From Tritrichomonas musculus (taxonomy: Eukaryota; Parabasalia; Tritrichomonadida; Tritrichomonadidae): a DNA stretch of 64,000 nt. The position numbers and the translations under genes are program-made. The stretch lies in the NCBI GenBank assembly GCA_039105265.1, contig JAPFFF010000013.1, positions 1,736,001 to 1,800,000 on the forward strand, written 5' to 3'. Under the pieces are notes generated by a model. The model was not told where the DNA came from and ran no database searches. It saw only the letters and a program-made list of their open reading frames with translations. Positions 18,617 through 29,340 of the stretch are shown here, in pieces (position 1 is the first letter of the stretch; the number at the start of each line of letters is the position of its first letter).

Positions 18617-20672
18617 ATATTTGTTTGTACTTATTTTAAATTAAAAATGCTATTTAATTTTGGGATAATATAAATTTCATCAAATCATAAAGTATTAATA
18701 CATTTCCATTATTTTATAATTTTGGATTTTAATAGACTTGTTATTCTGACATCAATTATCAGGTTTGGCACTTTTTTTAACTCAGATAATCGATAATAAA
18801 ATGTTATCGATTGGCAATTTTAAATGATGAATTCTATTATCAAGTATGAAATGTGATACAAAAAAAAAAAAATACTTTTGATATCGAATCTTGATTAATC
18901 GAAATTAATACCTGAAAAAACCATTAAAAATAGTATTTTAATGGCATAAAATAAATATATTCTAAATTATTATGTAAAAGAATCAGCTTTTATTAAATTT
19001 TATTACTGATATGAGAAGTAATCAGTTAAAAAAGTTTAAAAATTTTGATACGTTAAAAACTTTTCAATATTGATAATCGATCTTTTATTTTTATTCATTA
19101 TTGATATCAGAGATAAAATTTTTGATTTGATATCAGAAAAATGGACCAATTATCGATATCGAAAATCGAGACTTAACAAGCCTAGATTTTAATTGATTTA
19201 CTTTTCTTCTTCATTTTTGGTTTAATCCTTAATATAACATGTAATTCCCTTATTCTAAGTTAATAAAATATTCAGTTAAAAGAGAAAAAAAAAAAAAAAA
19301 AAAATTTTGAAAGTAAGAATTGAACTTTTTAATGTCACGAAAAAAACGCGTCATTCAAAATTTTCAGAGCTGCTTTTTGAAAATTTCATAACTTGGGATT
19401 ATTTTATTTTCCAATTAAACTAGGCTTGGTATTTCTATGAGTTAATACAAATTTTGTTTCTCAAAATTGAATTGAAAGAAAAAATATCAAATAAATATAT
19501 ATTTATTTTCATTTTTTAATATAATAATAATTTAATAAATTATCAAATGCTTATTTTTATTTGTTATTAGAATTTTGAATATATTAGATCTCCTTTCAAA
19601 AAATAAAAAGATTCGTCTAAAAAAGTTTCAATATTTCAGAAGATTCCTCAAAAAAAGTTTAACTTTCAAATTTGTTAAGATAATTCAAAATTTGGAATTC
19701 TCAGAGCTTACACAAATTTTATTAACATCCTAAATTAAATCAAAAGAATATTGAAGTAGTTTTAATATGAATTACGTGTATAAAATTTGTATATATGAAT
19801 TCAAAACTGAATTTGATATTTATGTAAATTCCATATGAAAAATTGTCACATTTTAGTCTATATCATTAGCAATTTAATGAGAATATTAGTTTGCTTTCAA
19901 TTTCTAGACAATTTAATATTTTTTCTAGTTGACTTTAATTATATAATGTGTCAATTTCAACAATTGATTAGATTTATAATGAATCATTTGGTCTTTCTTG
20001 AATATAAATCATAGCCGATTTTTAATTTTTCTAGGAAAAAAGTAAATGGGCATATTCAACCCCTTTTAATAAACATAAAAATATTGTTATTTCAGTCAAA
20101 TGAATATTTAAATGTAATCTCATTGACTATTGAATATCCCTGTTTTTTTTTTAACCAAATGTCATAATTCATATAATTTGTTTAATGTAATAATATTATT
20201 TATATTTATCATTTATTTTTAAAAATCAAAATTATTATGCAAGATAAATGATGTTTAATGATTATGAAAATTGTGTAAATTTATGGTTGGACTTCACCCT
20301 TAATGTCGGTGATAAAAAATCAGCCTATTTTTGTTCTAGATTTTACGTAATGTAATTGAAATCAAACTCATTTTAAATGAATGAACATTTTTTAACAAAA
20401 AGTAGGATATTTAATTCAAAAAAAAAACAATTTCATTATTATTCTTTTTTATTATTATTTTCTATATTATTATTTAAATAAAGAAAATATATTAACTTTT
20501 ATTTTTATAATTCATATTATTATATGTTTATTTTTTAAAAATTGAGCATAATTATTTTGATATTCAATGATTATTTAAGAAATTAAATTCAAATCATTCA
20601 AAAGTTGTAGATATCCTTCACAAAAAAAATCATTCATTCTATATCTACAAAAATCACAATTTTAATCAATAA
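18617..20672. other. Intergenic AT-rich DNA (2 kb)
   Basis: No gene is found on either strand. There is an A-run at about 19286-19304 and scattered ATCGAT/GATATC-rich sequence at 18770-19180. TCACA at 20654-20658 is placed as an initiator for the next gene. Confidence 0.5.
20654..20658 (+). promoter_or_regulatory. Initiator-like motif TCACA
   Basis: TCAYW match with its A 17 nt before ATG 20673. Confidence 0.45.
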
Positions 20673-22112
20673 ATGATGAATACAACTTATATTATACCAA
20701 CATCGAACTTTAAAAGATTGATTGAAAACGATTTTAGCGATAAATTCCAATTTATTATCAGAGAGGCCAATATTAATAATTTTCATAAAGACGAAAACCT
20801 GAAAAAAATAAAAATCATTACAACAACAAACAAAGCACGTATTATATCAAGAAAAATCAATGAAATTTATCAAATTGATCCAACAATTAATAAATTTCAT
20901 ATTTCTTTATTAAACGAAGATCCATCTGATATTAAACAAATAATTGAATTATTAGTACGATGTAATGGGGAAGAAATTGAAATTCCGATTGAAAAAGAAA
21001 ATTTATTTAGTAAAATTCTTTATATATTTGGTGAAAATGAGGGTGGAACAGTATTTGAAATTAAAAATCAAGATGAAGCAATTTCCTTATTAAATACTAA
21101 TTTTCATGACAATTCAATTTGTTATCTAAGTAATAATTTCATTGATTTAATAACAAGTGGTCAAGCAAAAAACCTCTCTCAGATTATTTTGTTTGAAATA
21201 ATTGATAATTACTTTTGTACACGTCAAAACAATATCAATCAAAAAGAAATCGCCAAAATATTCAAATTAATGCAAAGAGAAGAACCAGAATCACAAATTA
21301 TCATTCATTTTTTAATTCAAATTCCAATTGAATCATTTGATGATGAAATGATTAACTATTTTTATAGTCATCTTGATGACAAATGTGTTCAAAATGATAT
21401 TTCGCAAGTAATATATATTCTGAAAAAACATCTTTTATTGCTTACATCGATGTCAAAGCGAAAAAGTAAATTTTCAATCACCAAAAAACCACCTGAACGA
21501 AACAAAATCACAGAATGCCAATATAAAGACAATGAACTCTCTGGAATCATCAATCATCTAGAAAAAGAATATGGAAAAGATCTCAAAAAGAAAGGAATAT
21601 TGACTATAACAGGTGGTGGTTATCACAATTCAAGTTGTCCAATAACAAATCTAATTAAATATGATAAAGATAACATTAATGATTTTTATTACAACTACAG
21701 CTCGCAAAATCCGAAAAGTGAAAATGATTCTTGGATTGAATTTGATTTTGGTCATAGGAAGGTCAATTTGTCATCTTACACAATTCGCGCATGTTGTCAT
21801 GAGATTTCAAATGAGTGCAAAGCAAAATCATGGAGAATTGTAGGTTCAAATGATCATGAAAATTGGGACTTATTGGACCATGAAATAAATAGATCCGAAA
21901 TCAAAGAGAAATACAGCCTTCATCGATTTGTTTGTGAAAAAAGTTCCAAATATTATCGTTATATTCGCTATATACAAGAAGAAACTTGGCACACTAATGA
22001 AGAATGCAAGTATCATTTGCATTTCTCGTGCTTTGAATTCTTTGGATCAATAATGGAAGATAATTCTCCATACATAATGCAAATCAAATTGGCAAATCAA
22101 TCTTATTCTTAA
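20673..22112 (+). CDS. BTB/BACK-like N-terminus with C-terminal F5/8C (discoidin) domain
   Basis: Of 479 residues, about 1-275 form a helical BTB/BACK-like region (IDPTINKFHISL, IIELLVRCNGEEIEIP, LSNNFIDLITSGQA, IILFEIIDNYFCTR) resembling BTBD9/Kelch-type N-termini. Residues about 315-465 form an F5/8 type C (discoidin) domain: WIEFDFGHRKVNLSSYTIRA, SWRIVGSNDHENWDLLDHE, YRYIRYIQEETW and FSCFEFFGS at the closing strand. There is no signal peptide, so the discoidin fold probably acts inside the cell as a binding module, as in BTB proteins that recruit Cullin-3; that role is inference. This domain pair is common in trichomonad genomes. The frame is intact with initiator-like TCACA upstream. Confidence 0.82.
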   Translation: MMNTTYIIPTSNFKRLIENDFSDKFQFIIREANINNFHKDENLKKIKIITTTNKARIISRKINEIYQIDPTINKFHISLLNEDPSDIKQIIELLVRCNGEEIEIPIEKENLFSKILYIFGENEGGTVFEIKNQDEAISLLNTNFHDNSICYLSNNFIDLITSGQAKNLSQIILFEIIDNYFCTRQNNINQKEIAKIFKLMQREEPESQIIIHFLIQIPIESFDDEMINYFYSHLDDKCVQNDISQVIYILKKHLLLLTSMSKRKSKFSITKKPPERNKITECQYKDNELSGIINHLEKEYGKDLKKKGILTITGGGYHNSSCPITNLIKYDKDNINDFYYNYSSQNPKSENDSWIEFDFGHRKVNLSSYTIRACCHEISNECKAKSWRIVGSNDHENWDLLDHEINRSEIKEKYSLHRFVCEKSSKYYRYIRYIQEETWHTNEECKYHLHFSCFEFFGSIMEDNSPYIMQIKLANQSYS

Positions 22113-22486
22113 GAAATTATTTAAATTGATTATTTTTAATCTCCTAACTAATTTTGTTTGATACTCTAAACAAATAATGCATATTATTTTTATAGATTAT
22201 ATATTTATTGCGATTTCACATTTTTTAAAGTGAAAGTATTTTGTTAATCAATCACATTAAATAATTAGATTATTTATCATTAAACTTAAGTTTCATTTTC
22301 TCGATCAAAGAACTTTTTGAATGAAATCAATTTCTTAAGAAACTTACTTCCTTTTTTCTCAAAGATGTTCCCTTTCAAAAAAAAAAAAAATATTTCTCAA
22401 TTTTTAAAGATTAAGAACTGAAATAATCGAATTTTAAGTCTTTTATTAATTGTATTTATAATATTTTGCATAAAATTATCAAATAA
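22113..22486. other. Convergent intergenic spacer
   Basis: AT-rich spacer between convergent genes, with an A-run near 22379-22390. No feature is seen. Confidence 0.5.
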
Positions 22487-22951
22487 TTATTCTATTTGGA
22501 TTGGTGAAAAAATTATATCATCAATTTCATTCCATTTGTTACTAAGAATACTTTCGTTGCCTTCTTCTACAGTGAGAATTTCATTTAATGGAAATTGAAA
22601 ATCGATCATCGGATTTGGAAACATTTCTTGTGTCAATAAATTCGTGTCAATAAATTTATTTTCTTCTTGTTCTTCTTCTATTGGTACTCGCTCTGTCATT
22701 TCTTGCTGCTGATTCATCGAATATCCTTCATATGAAAAAATATTTTTATGTTCATAAGTAAATTTTTTATTATCCTTCATTTTTGATATCTCGTATAACA
22801 TCGTTCGTTTCTTGTTTCGTTTCATTCGATTAATTAATCTTTCATTTGAATTCAATTCATATAAAATGATTTCGTTATCTTTCTGATATATTATCGTTTT
22901 CCAATTATTTGACTCAAAATCTTTCATATTCTTTGTCTTCGAACTTTTCAT
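22487..22951 (-). CDS. Orphan 154-aa protein, basic N-half and acidic C-half
   Basis: The start is taken at the ATG whose A is at 22951. An initiator-like TCATTT lies 16 nt upstream on the minus strand; the open frame extends slightly further but without an ATG. The first 70 residues are basic (LINRMKRNKKRTMLYEISKM), and the rest is acidic (EEEQEENKFID, then MFPNPMIDFQFPLNEIL and DDIIFSPIQIE). The reverse charge layout to the gene at 16889 suggests a small regulator with an acidic activation-like tail. I do not recognise a family, and no signal or membrane segment is present. Confidence 0.6.
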   Translation of the reverse strand: MKSSKTKNMKDFESNNWKTIIYQKDNEIILYELNSNERLINRMKRNKKRTMLYEISKMKDNKKFTYEHKNIFSYEGYSMNQQQEMTERVPIEEEQEENKFIDTNLLTQEMFPNPMIDFQFPLNEILTVEEGNESILSNKWNEIDDIIFSPIQIE

Positions 22952-22963
22952 TGATAACAAATG

Positions 22964-22969
22964 AAATGA
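22964..22969 (-). promoter_or_regulatory. Initiator-like motif TCATTT
   Basis: Minus-strand TCATTT with its A at 22967, 16 nt before the ATG at 22951. Confidence 0.5.
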
Positions 22970-23074
22970 TCCTGCGATTATTCGTTTATAATTTCACTTT
23001 ATCTCTTTTTTTTTAAAAGTGAAGAAGATCATAGAAAAAGTGGAAAAAGGAATTAATTAATTAACTTAGTAAAT

Positions 23075-23716
23075 TTAAACTTTATTCAAAGCATCTTCAA
23101 TTGGTACTTCACCCGTTTGCATCATTATTACCTTTCCTATAGTATTCACATGCTTAGGGATGTCGGCTAAAACTTTAGCAACATCGGGGATCGGGTTGGT
23201 AGCTTCACGAATATTATTAAACACAACCTTGCCTTTTCCTGCTTCTTCGGTCAATCCAGTTGGCTGCAGGATTGTATAATCAAGATGTGTGTTGTGGATC
23301 AAATAATTGTCTGCGAAGAATTTGGCAATATTGTAATCTGTAATGTCTTGCAATATTTTATATTCACTCCATTTCTCAGGTTGAAGAGCAAAGAATGAAC
23401 TTAGCAAAATATAACGCTTGATACCATTTTTTTCTGCCGCTTGCATTGTTTTAACTGCTCCCATTGCATCTGTTTGTAAGAGATCTTTGCCTCTTGAACC
23501 AGCAACAAAGTAGACAATGTCGGATCCTTTCATTAAACCAGATATTTCATCGACACTTGCATGGAGATCAAGCTTTACTGGAGTAACACCTTCTAATTTA
23601 ACAATATTTTCCGGATGGCGTGAACCTGCAATAACTTGCTTACCATCAGCTATAAGGTTCTTGATTAATTCGCCTGCAACTCGCCCAGAGCCACCTGCAA
23701 TAAATACTTTACTCAT
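23075..23716 (-). CDS. NAD(P)-binding atypical SDR (YhfK/YwnB-like), probable bacterial transfer
   Basis: The complete 213-aa frame has a Rossmann N-terminus MSKVFIAGGSGRVAGELI with a GxxGxxG dinucleotide motif, a second strand ending in VIAGSRHPEN as in NAD(P)H-binding NmrA/YhfK proteins, then DIVYFVAGSRGKDLL, YILLSSFFALQPEKW (SS motif of atypical SDRs), and DYTILQPTGLTEEAGKGKV. Length equals bacterial YhfK/YwnB homologues. The true substrate is unknown; family members are reductases or dinucleotide sensors. The GC content is visibly higher than the flanks and the sequence reads like Firmicutes proteins, so lateral transfer is a reasonable inference. TCATA/TCATT initiator-like motifs lie within 10 nt of the ATG. 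Confidence 0.88.
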   Translation of the reverse strand: MSKVFIAGGSGRVAGELIKNLIADGKQVIAGSRHPENIVKLEGVTPVKLDLHASVDEISGLMKGSDIVYFVAGSRGKDLLQTDAMGAVKTMQAAEKNGIKRYILLSSFFALQPEKWSEYKILQDITDYNIAKFFADNYLIHNTHLDYTILQPTGLTEEAGKGKVVFNNIREATNPIPDVAKVLADIPKHVNTIGKVIMMQTGEVPIEDALNKV

Positions 23717-23726
23717 AATGATATGA
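23717..23726 (-). promoter_or_regulatory. Initiator-like motifs TCATATCATT
   Basis: Two TCAYW matches abut the ATG of the SDR gene on the minus strand; the distal A is about 8 nt upstream. Acquisition of a host-style Inr is expected if the gene was transferred and is expressed. Confidence 0.5.
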
Positions 23727-24540
23727 AATTATTAAAGACATAGAAAAATTACCGTAATCGATTGTTTTTAATTCAATTTTTATCGTATTCTCAAAAATTC
23801 AATTTATAACATTTTGATAAATTTATCATTCCTTTAAAATAGAAACAGACCCAATTTTTTTTATATAATCACAAATCGTGATAAACCAATTGTCCAACAT
23901 TGTAAATTACATCATTTATATTGTTTTAAGTTTTCTCATTTCACAGGAAAAAATAAACTGGAACCAAAAACTCAGTACCACCAAAGTTCTCAAAAAAGTG
24001 AAAATTCAAAAGAAATGAAGAGAAAAAAAAATAAAATTGCCTCAAAAAGTGAAAATAATTGGTACAGAGATTTTGGCCGCCTCAAAAAGTTTATAAAAAT
24101 AAAAAAAATATATCTTAATTATCTTAATTATTAACACTGTAATTAATTTTCTTTCCTAAGTTTCAATTTAGTATATGTGTGTTGACTTTTAAGTTATATA
24201 AAAAAAAGATCTTGAGGAGAATAACTTAAATATAGTATTGTATCTATAATAGTATTAGTTGGAACTAGTTGTAAGGAAAAGCTTTCCTATTTTTCTGTAG
24301 GATTATTAAATAAGGTAGGTAAGAAAATCAAGTAACAATGTAATTTCAAAGATATGCGATTTTATAAAAGCAAGACCAAATTGGAAAAAATCTTTTTATA
24401 TGAACCTCGTCATCTTCACAATCTTCACAATAATTTTCTGAGTATAAAACTAAATTCTTTCAATATTTTTGTGAGCTTTTTTTTTATTTTGAGAGAATTT
24501 TTTTTTCTTTTTTATTGGATTTTTAAATTAGCAATGAGTA
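23727..24540. other. Intergenic, with repeated CTCAAAAAGT motif
   Basis: The sequence GCCTCAAAAAGT occurs twice between about 24039 and 24090, and a related CTCAAAAAAGTGAAAAT lies just before (about 23990). The same words form hairpins elsewhere. No gene is seen. Confidence 0.5.
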
Positions 24541-24859
24541 ATAACTACCTTCAAAATGATTCCCAAATCGGCATTTTTTGGGGCGATTCAAATTATTCAA
24601 TATTTGAAGACGATAGAGATTGAAATCAAACATTCAATTTGGCCTTATGCGATTCATTCAAAAAGTTATGAATTGATTCACTTTTTGATTGAAAACCATA
24701 TCGTTCCACCTACCAAGCATACGAAGAATGTCTTAAAGAATCGATCAAATGTCATTTTAATGATATTGCTGAATACATTCAAGAGAACAATCCTCTTTTC
24801 TTATATAATTTTATAAAATTAGATATCTTTTTATTCTTTTTGTTAATTTTTAATCTTTA
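24541..24859 (+). pseudogene. Fragment of a DUF3447/ankyrin-family gene
   Basis: The frame reads KSAFFGAIQIIQYL, then SIWPYAIHSKSYELIHFLIE, then NHIVPPT. After a frameshift near 24715 it continues AYEECLKESIKCHFNDIAEY and IQENNPLFLYNFI. These blocks match, in order, the intact gene at 54307-55503 (EYAAFFGSNRIIKYM, PSCWYYAIHSNNAELI, ESIKCHHNDVSNYI). Only the central part of the family domain is present; no N-terminal third and no ankyrin repeats follow. A decayed host-gene fragment of one to two hundred codons. Confidence 0.75.
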
Positions 24860-26391
24860 ATATAAAAATATGTTTCATTTTTTAATGCTATTTAATTTCA
24901 ATATATGAATTTATGATATTTAATGATAGAAATATTATCTCTATTTTGTATCATTTGAAATCTTCAATTAAATAAAATCAAAATGATGTAATAACTTTTA
25001 TTTTATATAAATTAATATGAAAACATTATTGTAATAAGTAATAATTATGAAATATTTTAATGAGTATTTTCTATAAGTTTTCTCAATTTTCATAAATATA
25101 TTGTGAATATTTGAATGCTCAGAAAACCTCCCACCACTTTTTATGAAGGTTTTTCAATGATATGAACTTTTTAATTGTATCATCAGAAAATTATTAATAA
25201 AATCTTTTCAAATATTTCTTTAATTAAGAAATTGATTGTATTCAAAAAGCTTCCGTTTACTTTTTATTTTTTATTTCAGTCGGACCGATTCTATGAGATT
25301 ATTCAAATTAATTGAGATATTTTTTTGAAGTCAATAATTTATATATAACTCATAAAAAAAACAATATATAAACAATTAAACATTTGAATATAAATAATAA
25401 CATTATTTTATAATATATAATAATAATAAAAAGTACTATTAAAGCAGTATATGAAAAATCAAATTTATATCATTCTGAAAAAATTAATGATAATTAAATA
25501 AATTAAATAGATAAATCAATTGATGTTCATTAATAGCAAATCAGTTATTTGTTCAGTAAAAAATAATGTATTTTTTTCAAAATGAAATATTCGTAAATAG
25601 AACTCAATTTCAACTCCAAAATTTTAGATTGGAGAAAAAAATAGTATTATATATTAACAATCATTTATTGAAAATATTATTTATCAGGTATTTGGCGAGA
25701 AAACTAACCTCGACAAAAAAATTCGAACGATAGATTCAATTCTTTCAAAATTATTTGAGTGAAAACTCTCAATTTACTCGTTAGACGATTAGAATTTCAA
25801 TAAATTATTTTCATGCTAATTTTTGAAAATTGAATATCATTGAAAGTATGTATTATTTATTATATATATTTTTTGATCAATTATATATATACATTTAATA
25901 TAAATATTAAAATAAATTATATATATAAAAATAAATAATAAATTAATAAATAAATCTAATGTAATCCTTTATTATTATAAAAAATACATAAAAATATCAA
26001 TATAAGGTCAAATTATAACCATATCTCTCTTTTTATATTAATCTATTTTTATTTTGATAAAATTTGAATAAATATCTTATTAAAATAAAAATTTAATTTT
26101 AATAATATATATATATAATTATATGAATCTGCATTTATATTCAAAATATTAATATTTTTATTGAATATTAGAATATATAAAAAAAAAAATAATCGTTTTT
26201 TTTCTGAAAAATTTATTTAATAATTTCAATTAATTCAAAAAATTTGAGACCTATATCTCAATTTTCATTGAATTTTGAGAGATATTCTCAAATCATATTA
26301 AAACTCTGTTTTATTTTATTTTTTTAATTTTTGTAAACGATCAAAAAGCATTCAATTTTTATAAAAATTGTGAATAAATTTTAAAATTTAA
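24860..26391. other. Intergenic, very AT-rich (1.5 kb)
   Basis: TA-rich sequence with short TATA-type microsatellites (about 25860-26130). No gene on either strand. Confidence 0.5.
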
Positions 26392-26871
26392 ATGGATATT
26401 TGTTTTGTTCAAGCTATTTTTAACAAAAACCATTCACTAATGTTTGACGAACTTGTAGATGCAGCAAGACTTCATGATAATTCTGCAAATTGAAATAGTG
26501 TGAATACAGCTGGCGTTCGTTTTTAAAAAAAAAAACGCATTATGAATGCGCATCAGAAAATACCGAGTCCGGGTTTGCAAAACCCAGAATTTCCCCACCT
26601 GATATGCAACAACCAATTGAAAATAATTACACATTTCCACTTTTACCTGCTGAATTTGAAGATATATATCTTCAAAATGGCTCAATAGAAATGCCTGAAT
26701 CACGTTTGGTAAAAGAATTTGGCAGAACTAAAGAACCTATTGGACATTTTAATCTTGGTGAAATAATTAGTGCGATAAAAACAGATGATTATTATTTGTA
26801 AAATGATTTCTAATCTTCCGCCTTTTGTACTTCAAGATGACAATGGAAAATATTATATAAAAGAATTTTAA
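26392..26871 (+). pseudogene. Decayed coding sequence of unrecognised family
   Basis: Composition becomes less AT-rich and several plus-strand stretches read like protein: MFDELVDAARLHDNSAN, MQQPIENNYTFPLLPAEF, then RLVKEFGRTKEPIGHFNLGE and LPPFVLQDDNGKYYIKEF before a stop at about 26871. They are separated by a few breaks. I do not recognise the family. It may be an old host or transposon gene. Confidence 0.4.
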
Positions 26872-28004
26872 ATAAAATAAGCATAACTAAAAATAAATTA
26901 CTAATATAAATTTATACATAGTCATTTTTTTCGTTTTGGATCACCTTTTTTGAGTTAAGGATATTTAAAATTCTAAACGTTTGCATCTGGCGTATCGCGC
27001 TTGAATAATGCTAATATTCGGATTCTAAATTGAACTTTTTTCATTTCAAAATAAGATATTGTCTTTGGTGTTGCATGAATTAACATAGAAATAAGTCAAA
27101 TTAGGATAATTTTGTCATTTTACCTATTAAATCTGCTTTCTTATTTTTCTAGTTTTTATCGAACTTTTTAAGAAACCAAAATTTAATATAGGGTTTTTAA
27201 TAACCGATTTTTAATTGAAAATATAATTTGTAAAATATACAAAATCAATTTTATATATTATTGAATATTTTAATTTGTACTAGTTTATTAGATTTAAAAA
27301 TAAATTATTAATATTAGTAATATAATATTATAAATAATTTGAAAATATTATGGAAAATTATATCAATTGAACAAATTATGCAAAAGTTAATTCTTATCTG
27401 AATTAAATATTAATATTTATTTTATAGTTATTATATTTCGACAAAACATATGAGTTGATAAATCTGTGCTAAAATTTAAAAATATCTTTTTTAATAGAAG
27501 TAATCGACAAAATAAGAAGCATTTCTTATTTTTACTATAATTTAATGTATAATAAGATTTTTAACTCGCCTATATCATATATGTGTACTCATTATATAGT
27601 AATAAAACTGTTTTTTACATAAAATATCAAACTTGGAATAAATTAAAGAATTAAATAATTATTATAAAAGCTAAAAATTTGAAGCAAATATGTAAAATGA
27701 ATAAAAATGGTGTTAATATATCATTATTTTGAGGTTGATTAGAAAAATATAGGTTAGTGAAAATTAATATAATAATCTTAATAATAGCCATATTTCTTTT
27801 TTTTCACTCAAAAAGATATTATATATCATTTCCACTTTGGAGTGAATAATATAATGGTAATAATGATATTATCTTAATTATTTACTGGAACGTTTTAGAA
27901 AGCATTTACATTCCCCTCTCAAATAATTGAGTTTAATTTGAAAGGGGGATTCAAATTTCAGAATTTTTGAGCGGTTTCTCAAAACCTTAATTTAATATTT
28001 AATC

Positions 28005-28037
<33 letters not shown>

Positions 28038-28353
28038 ATATTATTATTTATAAAAAAAAATTATTTACCTCATTAAAAATATTATCTTTTAGATAAAATT
28101 TTGATCATTCAATTTTTTTTCAGTTCACTCCTGGGAAATTGAGAGACTCTGGGCTAAAAGCAATTACTATATTATAACTTATTGAAATTTAATGTATATT
28201 TATTTATTAATATAATATTTTAATAGGTTTAAATCCTTCAGAGAAAATGATCCTAATTATTTTAATTCAATTTTTTTGAATATTTTTTTCATTTTATCTT
28301 TATCAGAAATTTCAAAGAAAAATAAAATATAATTTATACTTTGATTGTTTACA
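26872..28353. other. Intergenic AT-rich DNA with a 28-T run
   Basis: A 28-base T run lies at 28006-28033. A G/C-richer patch at 26935-27005 has no recognised feature. No gene is seen. Confidence 0.5.
28006..28033. repeat. Poly-T tract (28 bases)
   Basis: An uninterrupted run of T, 320 bp upstream of the Myb gene. Confidence 0.95.
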
Positions 28354-29340
28354 ATGATCCAAAGCAACCTGGTAATTGAGCCCCAAGTTTTATCATTGTT
28401 TGACCACCAAACAAATTTCATCCTTACTGTCCCACAAAATGTTGACTGCATCAGTTTCCAAAACAATTCAAACATTGCTTTGAATGATAAAAGGGTACCA
28501 AATAATCATTATATTCATAGTGATAGCAGCGAATTTTTAGGGAGCAGCATTAATAATGAAGAAAAAATAGTTTCTAGTGACTCAAATTTAAGCGATTATC
28601 CTAATGAATCCAAAACTGATTCAAAATCTTCACTTGAATGTAGCCTAAGTCAAAGAAAAAAATTTAGCCGTGAAGAAGACATGAAGCTATGTAAAATTGT
28701 TGCATTACATGGTCCACATAAATGGGACGAAATTGCTTTGTTGATGCCTGGGCGAACTGGAAGGCAATGTAGAGACCGTTTTCATAATTATTTGAATCCA
28801 ACCTTAGTAAATGGTCCATGGTCGAAAGAAGAGGATAAACTGCTTGAACAAAAGGTTTATGAGCTCGGACAGCATTGGAATAAGATTGTGAAGTTTTTCC
28901 GTGGAAGAAGTGAAAATAACATTAAAAATAGGTGGTACACATACGTAAGTAAGAAGAAACAAGGTCGCTTTCGCAAGAAAATAAGTTTTAGTATTAGAGA
29001 AAAAAGCAAAAAACGGGAATATAATGATAAGAAAGAGAAAAATTCAAATAAATTCACTGGTAACTTCTTTGATGGAAAAAGTAATTTTGATAGAAATATC
29101 CATAATGGAGGAATTGATAGTTTTAATAATGATATTAATTCAATTGCTTTGGTAAATGAAAACAATTATTATAAGGAGCAACATAAAAATGAATTGGATA
29201 GCTGGAAAATGAATCAAAAATTTGAAGTTTTATCGAACGAAACCAAACTAGACAAGAAGGTGTTCTACCCTCCAATATGTCCGCCAAAAAATAGTTCTAT
29301 ATGGTCTTTTAACAAAAAGATGTTCGATTTTTTAGGTTAA
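28354..29340 (+). CDS. Two-repeat (R2R3-like) Myb transcription factor
   Basis: 328 aa from ATG 28354. Two Myb repeats lie at about residues 101-146 (KFSREEDMKLCKIVALHGPH, KWDEIALLMPGR, QCRDRFHNYL) and 152-200 (GPWSKEEDKLLEQKVYELGQ, HWNKIVKFFRGRSENNIKNR, WYTYV). In the first repeat the outer Trp positions are Phe, a common substitution; the second has all three Trp. A very basic stretch (KKKQGRFRKKISF) follows and may be a nuclear localisation signal. The N-terminal 100 residues are Ser/Asn-rich and acidic. Relatives in T. vaginalis (Myb1-3) bind Myb recognition elements near the initiator of surface-protein genes. The target of this one is unknown. No TCAYW motif is obvious close to the ATG. 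Confidence 0.92.
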   Translation: MIQSNLVIEPQVLSLFDHQTNFILTVPQNVDCISFQNNSNIALNDKRVPNNHYIHSDSSEFLGSSINNEEKIVSSDSNLSDYPNESKTDSKSSLECSLSQRKKFSREEDMKLCKIVALHGPHKWDEIALLMPGRTGRQCRDRFHNYLNPTLVNGPWSKEEDKLLEQKVYELGQHWNKIVKFFRGRSENNIKNRWYTYVSKKKQGRFRKKISFSIREKSKKREYNDKKEKNSNKFTGNFFDGKSNFDRNIHNGGIDSFNNDINSIALVNENNYYKEQHKNELDSWKMNQKFEVLSNETKLDKKVFYPPICPPKNSSIWSFNKKMFDFLG

